64,000 nt of DNA from Cacajao melanocephalus (GCA_963573385.1 CAUYLG010005006.1:21529-85528), one strand, 5' to 3'. Positions 37,050 through 49,817 are shown, numbered from the stretch's first letter. Made by a program: numbers and translations. The notes: a model not told the origin generated them from the sequence alone.

Positions 37050-37368
37050 TCTGGGTGGCTTTATTTTAATCACAAAGATCCTTATAAGAAGAAGGCAGGG
37101 GAATCAGAGTCAGAGAGAAGAAGGAAAACTGACAATAAAAACAGAGATTGGAGCAATTCGGCCAAGGAGTGACGACCACCTTTAGAAGCTGGAGGGTACA
37201 AGGAAACAAATTATCCCCTGGAGCCTCCAGAGAAAATCAGCTTGCTGACACCCCCATAAGATGACTTCAGCCCCATAAGATTCATTTCCAGCTTCTAATT
37301 CCCAAAATTGTAAGAGAATAAATTTGTGTGGCTTCAAGCCTCTAAGTCTGTGGAGTAATAGCAAACAA
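37050..37368 (+). mobile_element. MLT1-type MaLR LTR (copy 3, partial)
   Basis: 'tttaatcacaaagatcctta', 'cagagtcagagagaagaagg', 'ccctggagcctccagagaaa' and 'aagagaataaatttgtgtgg' correspond to the 3' two thirds of copies 1 and 2. The 5' part is missing or too diverged. Confidence 0.6.
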
Positions 37369-38174
37369 GTGCACCCCGCTGTGCCTCAAGTTTCTCACTT
37401 GTAAATTGGGAATCTCACCAAATTTAGCTGACCTGTGAGGCCTCATCTAACTCTCTTTTTCATATTTGCATTGTATAATTATTCTTTTGACTTTCTTTTG
37501 GGCTAGGCAGAATAAATATCTATCAGCTGGCTTTTTCAGACATTCAGACATCGAAGTGCAATGATGTATAATAAGGACACACAGCTCTGGCCAAGGCGAA
37601 TCAGAACCCAGTCACTCATCACTTCAGTTCTGTTAGATTACAAAGACATAGAAGAGGTCTCTCTTGCTTACGTTTTATTTGGATATAGAACATTTGAGCC
37701 TATCCCACTGGCATCAGCATCATGAGATGACAGCTCAAGGTCAGACTAAGGAAGGACTTGAAAGTCAGAGTCAAGGTGATGAACAGCAGCTCTTCCCAAC
37801 AGGCAATAGGCATTAAAACCAATTATCAAGTTTATAAACAGCCACAAAGTTTCACAGTCTCCCAACGTGGCACAGACACTTGCACACCCAGAATTGCTGT
37901 TTTAGAATTAAAGTACTATCAGGACTTTCCCCCCCACTTATTTAGGGGCTTTTCATCTGAAGGTCTTGATGTCCATTTCTACCCAATGAGAACTTAGAAT
38001 TTTCAGTCTTCATCTGAGAAAAGAGGAAGAAAACATCAGGGGAGAGAGAGGAACAAAAATTTCCACCTTTGTATATAGGTTCCTTAAACAACTGTGTTCT
38101 AAAAGCCTGCACAGTAGTGAAAAGGACTACGTTGAGTTCTTTTAATAGGGTCATTGTTAATTCACCCTTTTTTC
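37369..38174. other. Unassigned sequence
   Basis: A short MIR-like string ('tttctcacttgtaaattggg') is near 37390; otherwise nothing recognisable. Confidence 0.35.
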
Positions 38175-38300
38175 ATTAGATCAGTAAATATTTTTCTACT
38201 TTATAAATGTGTATCTACTTTATACCAGGCACTATTCTAGGCACTTGTGATACAGTTGTGAATACAAGTGGCAACCCCTCTCATCCACATGGGCCACACA
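38175..38300 (-). repeat. L2 3' end fragment
   Basis: 'tataccaggcactattctag' and 'gcacttgtgatacagttgtg' are the inverted L2 terminus. Confidence 0.6.
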
Positions 38301-38585
38301 TTCTCAAGATGTCTGATAGAGTGTGACATTACTGATGGTGGAAAAGCCGATGGCTGTGGAATTAGAGGGCTTCCTTGGGCTCATTCCTGGGAAGTGAGTC
38401 ACATTGTCAGCCTATGTCTCCAGCAGCCATTCCTCCTTCCCCACTGTATTGCAAATATATTCTTAACGTTTTTTGTATATTATGATCTTTTGACATCATA
38501 AAAAAATATTTTGAGTCAGGGAGAGACTGCCCCCCTGGGGCTAGCCAATTCTTAGAGGTAACAAAAGGCCCAGCCTGAAGCATGG
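38301..38585. other. Unassigned sequence
   Basis: A short spacer without recognisable features. Confidence 0.35.
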
Positions 38586-38882
38586 TTTTTTTTTTTTTTT
38601 TGCAAGACAGAGTCTCACTCTGTTGCCAGGCTATAGTGCAGTAGAGTGATCTCGGCTCACTGCAACCTCTGCCTCCGGGTTCAAATGATTCTCCTGCCTC
38701 AGCCTCCCAAGTAGCTGAGACTACAAGCACATGCCACCACGCCCAGCTAATTTTTTGTATTTTTAGTAGAGACAGGGTTTCACCATGTTGTCCAGGATGG
38801 TCTCGATCTCTTGACCTCATGATCCACCCACCTTGGGCTCCCAAAGTGCTGGGATTACAGGTGTGAGCCACCGTGCCCGGCC
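38586..38882 (-). repeat. AluY/Sc-like, inserted at the tail of an AluJ
   Basis: Complete inverted Alu with young-type wording 'ggatggtctcgatctcttga' and 'gtgagccaccgtgcccggcc'. It abuts the T-rich tail of the AluJ at 38883. Confidence 0.92.
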
Positions 38883-39176
38883 TGTTTTTGTTTTTTTTTT
38901 GAGAGAGGGTCTCACTTACTCTGTTCCCCAGACTGGAGTACAGTGGTGTGAACATGGCTTAATGCAACCCTGACCTCCTGGGCTCAAGCCATCCGCCCAC
39001 CTCAGCCTCCTGGGTAGCTGGGACCACAGACATGCACCACTACATCCAGCAAATTAAAAAAAAATTTGGGGTAGAAACAGGGACTCGTCTTGTTGTCCAG
39101 GCTGGTCTCGAACTCCTGGGCTCAAGTGATTCTTCCACCTTGGCCTCCCAAAGTGCTGGGATTACCACACCTGGCT
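38883..39176 (-). repeat. AluJ
   Basis: Inverted AluJ ('ctcctgggctcaagccatcc', 'ctcgaactcctgggctcaag'). It has a small deletion near the end: 'gctgggattaccacacctgg' lacks the usual stretch before 'gagccacc'. Confidence 0.88.
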
Positions 39177-39179
39177 CTA

Positions 39180-39625
39180 GAGCGTTTGATTAGCAAACTA
39201 ACCAACCAGACCCCTCCCTTATCTGACCCATACACTCCAGGGGACAATGTCTCTCTGCTTTCATCACTCCAAAGCCAGGTGCCAGGCAACTAGGGACCAC
39301 CCCTATAGCCTAGAGCCCACTGAAATTCTTCGAACTAGCCAGTCCTAAACTATTCACTCTGCCCCACCTTGCTTTTTCCATAGAAACCCCAAGGAAGGCT
39401 CTGGCCTAAACCTTGCCCTCACTCCTGTCTCTGGCTCCTGACCACGCTGGTGTCTTCCCATGTGGCCCTGCAAGGCATGCTATGCTTCCTGTCTCCACGA
39501 CCTGTGAGTATAATACACTTTGTTTTCCTGAGCCTCTCCTGTGGCCGCGTTGTGGCCACACGGACTCGCCATTGCACAAAAGAACACAAAACAGCCACTT
39601 ACCAAGCCCTCGTCTCGTTTAGTGG
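39180..39625 (+). mobile_element. Possible diverged ERV LTR
   Basis: 'gagtataatacactttgttt' followed by 'tcctgagcctctcctgtggc' looks like an LTR polyadenylation region at the end of a C-rich segment. Not nameable. Confidence 0.3.
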
Positions 39626-39654
39626 ATGAACACAGGGCCCAGCAGGAGAGGCTG

Positions 39655-39850
39655 GAGCTCGTGGAGTCAGATCCTGTGGTTCCGGTTTTGGCTTGGTCAC
39701 CCCCTAGCTGTGTGACCTCAGGAAAGTCACTTTCAACCTCTCAGAGCCTCAGTTCTCTCAGCTGTAAAACGGAGGTGATAATGATGACTTCCTGTTGCTG
39801 CCATGAGGGTTGAAGACTGGAAAGTGCCGGGCCCAGAGTAGCTATGAGTC
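39655..39850 (+). repeat. MIR (near full length)
   Basis: 'gctgtgtgacctcaggaaag', 'tctcagagcctcagttctct', 'ctgtaaaacggaggtgataa' and 'gaagactggaaagtgccggg' follow the MIR consensus almost end to end. Confidence 0.8.
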
Positions 39851-41109
<1,259 letters not shown>

Positions 41110-41123
41110 AAGTTTTAACTTTT

Positions 41124-41779
41124 ACAATGAGCATACATTGCTTTCTTTTGGAATTAAAAACTTTTTTTAAGTAAATGGAGAGTAATATATAGAAGACACT
41201 TTTTGTAAAATAGTTTGTGTCAAAGCAACGTTGGAAATATTTTCAGTCTTGGGTGGGGGGCGGTTAGTGCATGGAGGGGGACAAAGGAGACACTTCTGGG
41301 GTATGGATCATATTCTGTTTATTGAAATGTTTCCATGTGTATTCACTTGGTGAACATTTATTGAGTGTAACCTTAAGATCTGTGTGTCCTTCTACATGTG
41401 TGTTAAACTTAAATAAAGTGTTTATACAAAAATATTGCAGGATTTTAGAGAGGGGCTAAGACATGTGTCAGGTTTGAAATCATGTCATCTCAACAGCATC
41501 TGCCGCATTGTACATACAAGACGGGAAGGGAAGATTGTCCATTATCTTTAGGAGGATGATATAAAGTTGCATTTTATTTTTCCGGAAAGTTCACCCATCT
41601 TAGCAGTTTCAAAGCTAGAACACAGGTTTCTCTTTATTTTTCTACGGATGGAGGAGGAAGGAAGGAGGCCTAGGAGGGAGATGCAATCTCTCGGAACTGC
41701 TTCAGTGGCTGGATGTGAAGTCGGTCACAAATGACACGGTCAGCTCAATTATCTAAGGCTTGAAGGGAGCAGCTAAGCA
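41124..41779. other. Unassigned sequence
   Basis: No named repeat or gene. A G-rich run at 41252-41280 ('tgggtggggggcgg') is noted. Confidence 0.35.
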
Positions 41780-41925
41780 TTTACTCATTTGTTCCTTCAA
41801 CAACCTTTTCTTTTTTCTGGGCACTTACACTCTGCCTGCATTCTGGTAAATGCCTCAAACACTAGGATGAATAAACTGTGTTCTTGCCTCAAGAAATTTT
41901 CCATCATGCAGAAAGAAATTGCTAT
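41780..41925 (-). repeat. L2 3' end fragment
   Basis: 'tttgttccttcaacaacctt', 'ctgcctgcattctggtaaat' and 'gatgaataaactgtgttctt' are inverted L2. Confidence 0.5.
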
Positions 41926-43160
41926 ATTAACAAAATTAGAGAAATGTTATAAGGGCTGCAATGGGAGTATGCAGAGTATCAACAGAGAGAGAGAGAGGGA
42001 AAAATCGGAGCCCATTAGTGGGTGGTGTTTCAGGAGGCAGTGATCTAAGGGGTGTTAAGAAGGTGGAATTATCAGAGGTTGGTTACCTGCTGCTTGTAAG
42101 GCGTGAGGAAGAGTGAAGTCAAGGGGAGGTATTTCTCCGATTCTGGTTTGAGATGATATGGTGGATGGTGCTGAAACTCTCCAATAAAGGGAGGTTGAAG
42201 ATGCATAGATTTTGGGGTTCTTTTGGACATATTGGATTTGGGGAGTCGGCTTGCTCAGCAGGAGATGTTCAAGGACAGTTGGATTTCTGGGGCAGGAGAC
42301 CAGAGGGGTAGGAAGAAAATCATGGAGAGTAGATGCCATAATTTTTTTTGAAATGTGGGCAGAAGAAAATGAAACAATTTTTTGAGCGTATGTAACTCAC
42401 TTTTCCCATATCAGATTCAGCTAACTTAGTTCTTTATTTTTTTTTAGCCCCTTACTCTTCCATGTTTTTGACATTTCCCATGAAGCTGAGTTGACTCATT
42501 AGTTTTGCATAATCAGTAGCCCGTAGCAACCTCTGACCAGTTTCAGTACAAACCGTTTAGCCTGGGAAAACGTATCCCTCCCAATATATGTGGTCATTCT
42601 GGATAAAATTTTTTATAAATAGTTTTATTATAAGATAATACACAGATACTAAAATTCACAAAAATCAAATGCATGGCTTAATCATTATAAAGCAAGTACC
42701 ACCCAAATCAAGAAATACAACTCTCCCAGCCACTCCAGAGATTCTTCAATATGCCCCACCCAAATCCTTTTCTTCCTCCACAATTAAGCATTACTTGGAG
42801 AAAATTGTGATCTGTACACTTAAAGTTTTAGCTTATTTTATTGCAGAATCCTTCATGCCTACCATTGCCTTTTCCTGGGATGCCCTTCCACCCTTGCAAG
42901 TCAGTGTTAGAACTCACCCTCGTAAAGCATTTCCAGATTACAAGTGTCGAATGCCCACTACGTGTAGTCAGTGTACTAAGGAATCCAAGAAAATAACGTG
43001 TCTCAGAACCTTCTCCCTCTCCTTACTGCATTACTAGCTACTTTTATTTTATTTGACTTTTTCCCTTTTGTTAATTTTGTCCTGACATCCTTTTCTTCCC
43101 AACTCTATTATAGATGATTTCAAAGTAGAAACAAAACATCCTGCTCGTGTTTTCCAGATC
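41926..43160. other. Mostly unassigned; weak L1M-like part
   Basis: 42590-42790 ('ataatacacagatactaaaa', 'aagcaagtaccacccaaatc') may be an inverted L1M 3' end. A 122-codon plus frame at 42669 spans it and the following stretch without coding support. Confidence 0.3.
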
Positions 43161-43164
43161 CTTG

Positions 43165-43325
43165 CCGTTCAGAGGCTGATCCATACACCAGCAGCGCTAG
43201 CATCACCAGGAAGCTTGTTAGGACTGCAGAAAACTGGATCCCACACCAGACCTATGGAATTAAAATCTGCATTTTACCAAGATTGCTAGGTGATTCTTGT
43301 GTACTTTCGAGTTAAGAAGCCCTGT
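43165..43325 (+). mobile_element. MER5-type hAT MITE, copy 1 of an adjacent pair
   Basis: 'agcgctagcatcaccaggaa', 'gcttgttaggactgcagaaa' and 'tctgcattttaccaagattg' follow MER5 order. Confidence 0.6.
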
Positions 43326-43329
43326 CCTT

Positions 43330-43480
43330 GAGCAGGGCTTTCTTGTGCTTTGCTGTACATTGGAATCACTTGGAGATCTTTCAGAAACATTTAACCTGGG
43401 TCCCACCCCCAAAGATTCTGAACAATTGGTCAGGGGTGGGTTGGTTTGAACATCAAGATTTTTAAAAGCATCCTGATAAG
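43330..43480 (+). mobile_element. MER5-type hAT MITE, copy 2 of an adjacent pair
   Basis: 'ctgtacattggaatcacttg', 'ctgggtcccacccccaaaga' and 'gatttttaaaagcatcctga' follow a second MER5-like layout directly after the first. Confidence 0.65.
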
Positions 43481-43484
43481 GTGA

Positions 43485-43640
43485 CTAATGGTTTCAATTT
43501 CCCTGGGACTGAGAGAATTTTCCAGGGCATGGGATTTTCAGTGCTAAAACCAGGAATGTCTCTGGCCAACCAGGGAGAGCTTGTGGCCCTATCCCTGGTG
43601 ATTGTAAAGTTGAGACCCACTGCTGATGAGAATGCACAGC
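43485..43640. repeat. Unnamed short palindromic-type repeat
   Basis: 'ccctgggactgagagaattt', 'gggattttcagtgctaaaac' and 'caggaatgtctctggccaac' look like a known but unnamed-by-me ancient mammalian repeat. Confidence 0.3.
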
Positions 43641-44145
43641 AAAGGCTGGTAATGCAGAACTATGCCATTCTGTTTAGACCCCAAGTCCCTTAAGAGCTGA
43701 AAGGGCATTTAAACATTCTTTTTGTATGTATATTTTCAAAATGAAGCTGCTTAATAATGCCGTAACCAACATGATATTTCTCCAAATGTTCTGTAGTCAT
43801 ATCTCAAGTTTATATGTTTTTTCATTGGAAAGGGAGTTAATAAGTGTAACATTCACACCTTCTGGCATGTGGACATACACACACTTCCCTCTTTTCAAGT
43901 GAAGATCTCAGAGCCCTTCCTATAACTGCTGTTAGAGTTGACCTTGGCAGCCAGCTTAGATATGCCAGTACTGGACAGGTCGTCACTCAGCCCGAGCCCT
44001 GGAGTCCATGGCTGCAAGGGTGCCACCCCCTAGCTCTCGAGTGTTGCTTATGTTTCTTCAAGACATACAAAAGATGAATAATAATATGTTTATATTTGGT
44101 TTTCCAAAGTCCATACAAGAAATGAAGTAAAGCAACTATATACCT
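43641..44145. other. Unassigned sequence
   Basis: Nothing recognisable before the Alu. Confidence 0.35.
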
Positions 44146-44450
44146 TTTTTCTTTTCTTTTTTTTTTTTTTTGAGATGGAGTCTTCCTCCGTCACCCAGGC
44201 TGGAGTGCAGTGGTGCAATCTCGGTTCATTGCAACCTTTGCCTCCTTGGTTCAAGCAATTTTCTGCCTCAGCCCCCTGAATAGCTGGGATTATAGGCACC
44301 CACCATTATACCCAGCTAATTTTTGTGTTTTTAGTAGAGACAGGGTTTCACCATCTTGGCCAGGCTGATCTTGAACTCTTGACCTCGTGATCCACCCACC
44401 TTGGCCTCCCAAAGTGCTGGGATTACAGGCATGAGCCACTGTGCCTGGCC
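44146..44450 (-). repeat. AluS with 17-bp target-site duplication
   Basis: Complete inverted Alu. 'aaagcaactatatacct' (44129-44145) and 'aaagcaaccgtatacct' (44451-44467) flank it. Confidence 0.95.
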
Positions 44451-44544
44451 AAAGCAACCGTATACCTTAATCTGAAATCTCATGGAGCTGTATCAGGTGC
44501 AGAAGCCATGTTCTTGGCCATCTGTAGATTCTTCCATAGAGGCT

Positions 44545-44660
44545 GTGCATGGTAGTGGATAAAAGCAGACCTCAGTAATGAGGCTTGATTTCCTTACCTT
44601 TATAGCAGGGATACTAATAATACCATATCTGATTTATAGGACTATGAGAACTATGTGATT
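44545..44660 (+). repeat. MIR fragment
   Basis: 'catggtagtggataaaagca' and 'gggatactaataataccata' are MIR-like. Confidence 0.5.
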
Positions 44661-44939
44661 TCTTCTGTGCAGTTTCATTACAACACTCATGACCCTTAGC
44701 AAGTGGCTCCACCTGAGGTAACTGTGATGTTTATTGCCAGAGGAGGCTCTTATGTCTAATGTGTTTCCTCTGACTTCTTGGTCTTTCTTCTCTTTCCCAT
44801 GTATATTCCTGAAACTGGGGCTCTGGGGACATTTACTAAAAATGTTAAAAAATAGATAAGAACAAAAAAAGACACCACTCGATTTCTTATAGTCTTTCAG
44901 TTGTCAGGTTTTATGCCCATGTGCTCTTATCCATATATG
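44661..44939. other. Unassigned sequence
   Basis: A short spacer without recognisable features. Confidence 0.35.
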
Positions 44940-45085
44940 AGTTTCTTTTATTTTTTATTTTTTTACCTTTTATTTTAGGTTTGGGGGTACATGTGAAGGT
45001 TTTTTATATAGGTAAACATGTATCACCAGTGATGTTGTACAGATTATTTAATCACCCAGGTATTAAGCACAGTACCCAATAGTTA

Positions 45086-45397
<312 letters not shown>

Positions 45398-45836
45398 TTA
45401 CCTTTTCTGCTCCTCCCCCTCCTACTCTCCCCTCTCAAGTAGACCCCACCAACCGTGTCTGCTGTTTCCTTCTTTGCATTCTTAAGTTCTTATCATTTAA
45501 CTCCCACTTATAAGTGAGACATACAGTGTTTGGTTTTCTGTTTCTCTGTTAGTTTGCTAAGGATGATAGCCTCCAGCTTCATCCATGTTCCTGCAAAAGA
45601 CATGATCTTCTTTTTTATGGCTGCATAGTACTCCATGGTATATATGTACCATATTTTCTTTATTCATTCTGTCATTGACCTGCATTTAGGCTGATTCCAT
45701 GTCTTTGCTGTTGTGAATAGTGCTGCAGTGAACGTTCCCGTGCATGTGTTTTTATGGTAGAATGATTTATATTCTTCTGGGTTTATACCCCATAATAGGA
45801 TTACTGGATCAAATGGTAGTTCTGCTTTTAGCTCTT

Positions 45837-46166
45837 TGTGGTTTTTTTTGTTATTTTTTGTTTTTGTTTTTGTTTTTGTTTTTCCTTTTAGAACAAATCT
45901 TGCTCTGTCATCTAGGCTGGAGTCTAGAGGTGTGATCTCAGTTCACTGCAGCCTCCACCTCTGGAGTTTAGCGATTCTCTTGCCTCAGCCTTCTGAGTAG
46001 CTGGGACCACAGGTGGGCACCACCACACCTGGCTAAATTTTTGTATTTTAGTAGAGACGGGGTTTCACTATGTTGGCCAAGCTGATCTTGAACTCTTGAC
46101 CTCCTGATCCACCCGCCTTGGCCTCCCAAAGTACTTGGATTACAGGTATGAGCCACCCTACCTGGC
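45837..46166 (-). repeat. Alu with target-site duplication
   Basis: Complete inverted Alu with a (GTTTTT)n tail. 'ctgcttttagctctt' occurs exactly at 45822-45836 and 46167-46181. Confidence 0.95.
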
Positions 46167-46690
46167 CTGCTTTTAGCTCTTGGAAAACTGCCATACTGCT
46201 TTCCACAATGGTTGAACTAATTTACACTCCCACCAACAGTGTATGTGTTCCCTTTTCTCCACAACCTTGCCACATCTGTTATTTTTTTACTTTTTAATAA
46301 TTGCCATTCTGACTAGTGTGAGATGGTATCTCATTGTGGTTTTGATTTGCATTTCTCTAATTATCAGTGATGTTGAGCTTTTTTTGCACATGCATGTTGG
46401 CCGCATGTATGTCTTTTTTTGAGAAGTGTCTGTTCATGTCCTTTGCCCACTTTTTAATGAGGTTGTTGGTTTTTTTCTTGTAAAATTGTTTAAGTTCTTT
46501 ACAGATGCTGGATATTAGACCTTTGTCAGATGCACAGTTTGCAAATATATTCTCTCATTCTGTAGGTTGTCTGTTTACTCTATTGACAAGTTTTTGTTGT
46601 TGTTGTTCTTGTGCAAAAGCTCTTAAGTTTAATTAGATCCTACTTGTCAATTTTTGCATTTTTGCATTGCTTTTGGCATCTTTGTCTATA

Positions 46691-47038
46691 AGTAACTTTC
46701 TAAAATATCCTGATGGAAGATCACTTATTTAAGAGTTTGAGTTTTCACAAACTTAACAAAACTCCCTAAATCCTTAAATAGATGAAAACTAAGACCCAAT
46801 AAAATACAGTGGAACACGTTTGAAATCATGAGTATTAGTTTAATTCTTGTCACATTTCATCCTTCTCCCTAATATTGATGAATGTTTTACTCTTCACAAC
46901 TATATTAAGGTTTGCGAAGTACTTTGTCTTTCCAATGTCTCTCTTCTTTAATGGGCAAAATTCAAGATTAGGATATTTATCTCCTAAGCTCAAGCCTCTT
47001 TACAGCAGCCTCCACATTTAAAAACTTTTTTGGTAGAC

Positions 47039-47048
<10 letters not shown>
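46691..47048. other. Unassigned AT-rich spacer
   Basis: No recognisable repeat or gene between two L1 fragments. Confidence 0.35.

Positions 47049-47073
<25 letters not shown>
47049..47073. repeat. (TA)n microsatellite
   Basis: About 12 TA units followed by a T run at the 3' tail side of the next L1. Confidence 0.95.
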
Positions 47074-47081
<8 letters not shown>

Positions 47082-47084
47082 TTT

Positions 47085-47580
47085 TTAATTTGTATAAATT
47101 TATGCAGTACATGTGAAATTAGGTTACATGTGTATAACGACTAGTGACCAAGTCAGGGTATTTAGGATGTCAAACACCTGTGTACAGTATATTTTTGTTA
47201 AATATAGTCACCCTACTCTGCTGTCAAACATTAAATTCATTCCTTTTATCTTACTATATGTTTATACCTTTTAGCCCAGTCCTCTTCATCCTCCTACCCA
47301 TCCCCTCCGCTCATCCTTCCTACTCTCTATCCTCTGAATTTCCATTCTCTAACTCCATGTGATCTAATTTTTTTTACTTCTTGCACATAAATGAGAACAT
47401 GCAATATTTGTCTTTTTGTGCCTGGCTTATTTCACTTAACATAATGACCTGCAGTTCCAACCATGGTGCTGCAGATGACAGGATTTCATTCTTTATATGG
47501 CTGAATAGTATTGAATTGTTGGATCAAATAGTAATCCTTTTGTGAGCATATAGTTCATAGTAGTCTCTGATGATCCTTTA
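47085..47580 (-). mobile_element. L1MA-like 3' UTR fragment
   Basis: 'gcagtacatgtgaaattagg', 'tagtcaccctactctgctgt', 'cttcttgcacataaatgaga' and 'gacaggatttcattctttat' are the inverted L1 3' end. Confidence 0.75.
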
Positions 47581-47669
47581 TATTTCTATGCTATCAGTGT
47601 AATGCCTTCTTTTTCATTTCCTTTCTTTCTCTTTCTTTCTTTCTATTTCTATACTATCAGTGTAATGCC
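47581..47669. repeat. 26-bp direct repeat flanking pyrimidine DNA
   Basis: 'tatttctatgctatcagtgt'+'aatgcc' at 47581-47606 recurs with one change at 47644-47669, 63 bases apart. Confidence 0.85.
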
Positions 47670-47670
47670 G

Positions 47671-47896
47671 TCTTCTTTTCCTTCCTTCCTTCCTTCTTTT
47701 TTCTTTCTCTCTTCTCTTCTCTTCTCTTCTCTTCTCTTCTCTTCTCTTCTCTTCCCTTCCCTTCCCTTCCCCTTCCCCTTCCCCTTCCCCTTCCCCTTCC
47801 CCTTCCCCTTCCTCTTCCCCCTCCCCTCCCCTCCCCTCCCCTCCCCTCCCCTCTTCTCTCCTCTTCTTTCTTTTCTTTTCTTTCTTTCTTCCTTTC
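47671..47896. repeat. 226-nt uninterrupted polypyrimidine tract
   Basis: Every base from 47671 to 47896 is C or T. Units shift stepwise: TTCC, then TTCTC, CCTTC, CCCCTT, CCCCT and back to TTTC. It occupies the poly-T tail position of the inverted Alu that follows, so it probably grew from that tail. The complementary strand has (GGGGAA)n and (GGGGA)n, suited to quadruplex or triplex structure. Confidence 0.95.
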
Positions 47897-48176
47897 GTCT
47901 TGTCTTGCTCTGTCACCGAGGCTGGAGTGCAGTGCTATGATCTTGGCTCATTGCAACCTCTGCCTCCTGGGTTCCAGTGATTCTCCTGCTTCAGCCTCCT
48001 GAAGAGTTGGAGGTTACAGGTGCCTGCTACCACGTCTGGCTAATTTTTGTATTTTTAGTAGAAGCGGGTTTCACCATGTCGTCCAGTCTGGTCTTGAACT
48101 CCTGACCTAAAGTGATCTGCCCACCTCAGCCTCCTAAAGTGTTGGGATTACAGACATGAGCCACCATGCCCAGCTT
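47897..48176 (-). repeat. AluS
   Basis: Inverted Alu body: 'tcttgctctgtcaccgaggc', 'aggttacaggtgcctgctac', 'catgagccaccatgcccagc'. Confidence 0.92.
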
Positions 48177-48383
48177 CTTTTTTCATTTTTGATTTTGTTT
48201 ATTTGGGTCTTCTCTCTTCTTTTCTTGGTTATTCTAGCTAGTGGTGTATCTTTTCAAATATAAACAAACTAGTTTGTTTATCTTTTCAAAAGAACCAACT
48301 TTTTGTTTTATGGATTCTGTGTATTTTTTAACATCTCTATTTAATTTGGTTCTGCTCTGATCTTTATTATTTCTTTTCTTCTG

Positions 48384-48641
48384 CTAATTTTGGGTTTGGT
48401 TTTTTTTTTGTTTTTTTTTTTTTCTAGTTCTTTTAGATGAATTGTTAGCTTGATAATTCGTAATCTTTCTATTTTTTTCATTTAGGCATTTATTGTTATA
48501 AACTTTGGTCTTAATATTGCTTTTGTTGTATCCTCTTATGTTTTGGGATGTGTTTCCACTTTGATTTGTTTCAAAGAATTTTTTGATTTTTACCTTTACT
48601 TTGTCATTGATCCAATGGTCATTCAGGAGCATGTTATTCAA
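48384..48641 (-). pseudogene. L1 ORF2 relic (linker before polymerase)
   Basis: The minus-strand peptide 'MLLNDHWINDKVKVKIKKFF' is the segment of L1 ORF2 between endonuclease and reverse transcriptase. The frame then decays into Lys-rich low-complexity sequence from a T run. Confidence 0.65.
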
Positions 48642-49207
48642 TTTTCATGTATTTGTATCATTTGTATCATTTCTTATGTTCCTCTTGATATTAATTTCTA
48701 ATTTTATTCTATCGTAGTCTGTAAAGATACATAATATGATTTTGATTTTTAAAAATTTGTTGAGACTTGTTTTGTGGCCTAACATATGGTTTATCTTGGC
48801 AAATTTTCCATGGGCTGATAAAAATAATGTATGTTCTGTACCAGAAAAGGGAGATGAAAGTAAATTAAAAAAAAATTTTAAAGGGGAAAAATGTATATTC
48901 TGTAGTTGTTGGATAGGATGTTTGGTAAACGTTTGTTGGGTTCATTTGGTCTAAAGTTCAACTTCAAGCCAATGTTTCTTTGTTGAGTTTCTGTCTAGGT
49001 GATCTGTATAATGCTGAGTGTGAGTTGTTTGTCTCCCACTACTATCACATTGCTGTCTTTCTTTTTAGATCTAGTAATACTTGCTTTATGGATCTGGGTG
49101 CTTCAGTGTTGGGTGCATACATATTTAGTATTGTTATATCCTCTTGCTGGATTGTTCCCTTTATCATTATACAGTAAACTTCCTTGTCTTTTTTTTTTTT
49201 TTTTAAC

Positions 49208-49817
49208 TGTTTCTGACATTATATACCAAAAATAAAATTCTAAGGTCCCCCCCAACCATCTGAATGGACTCCCTCCTCTTGGCCAGGACATTCCAAAGTT
49301 AATCTTAAAGACTGTTTCAGGCCATGATAGTGGGGGGAGTCAGACATACCTCATTATTCCCCCCTGTCTTTTGGAATTCAGGAAAAGCTGACCAGCATTG
49401 AGCATCAACACAGACCTTAAGTCTGATAAAAAACATTTACAGTCTATTCTCTCTGAAGCCTGCTACCTGGAGGCTTCATCTGCATGATAAAACTTTGGTC
49501 TTACAACCTCTTGTCATAACCCATACATTCCCTTATATTGACCAAATGGCAGTCAGAAATTTAAAAAAATGTAACTATAACCTGGAAGTCCCTGCTTTGA
49601 GTTGTCCCACCTTTCTGGACTAAATTAATGTATGTCTTGAATGTATTTGATTGATGTCTCATGTCTTACTAACAGTATAAAACCAAACTGAGTCCTGACC
49701 ACATTGGGCACATGTTGTCAGCACCTCCTAAGGCTGTGTCATGGATGCATCCTTGACCTTGGCAAAATAAACTTTCTAAATTGATTGAGACCTGTCTCAC
49801 ATAATTTTGGGTTCACA
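49208..49817 (+). mobile_element. Solo ERV1-class LTR inserted in L1
   Basis: Begins 'tgtttctgacattatatacc' and contains 'gaatggactccctcctcttg', 'gcctgctacctggaggcttc' and 'ggtaaaaccttggtc'-type wording mutated here. It has a TATA-like 'cagtataaaaccaaactgag', the polyadenylation signal 'ggcaaaataaactttctaaa', and the end 'ttttgggttcac'. 'aac' sits at both junctions. About 610 bases, with no internal viral genes. Family not named with certainty. Confidence 0.7.
49690..49790 (+). promoter_or_regulatory. LTR TATA-like box and polyadenylation signal
   Basis: Within the solo LTR, 'agtataaaacc' near 49675 and AATAAA near 49767 preserve the core promoter and polyA layout of a retroviral LTR. Function is unknown. 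Confidence 0.4.

Noticed and set aside
38407..38955. 182-codon minus-strand frame
   Set aside because: Translation of two Alus (Alu-typical peptide wording), not a gene.
39655..39850. tRNA-like boxes
   Set aside because: These belong to MIR, whose head derives from a tRNA; no cloverleaf gene is present.
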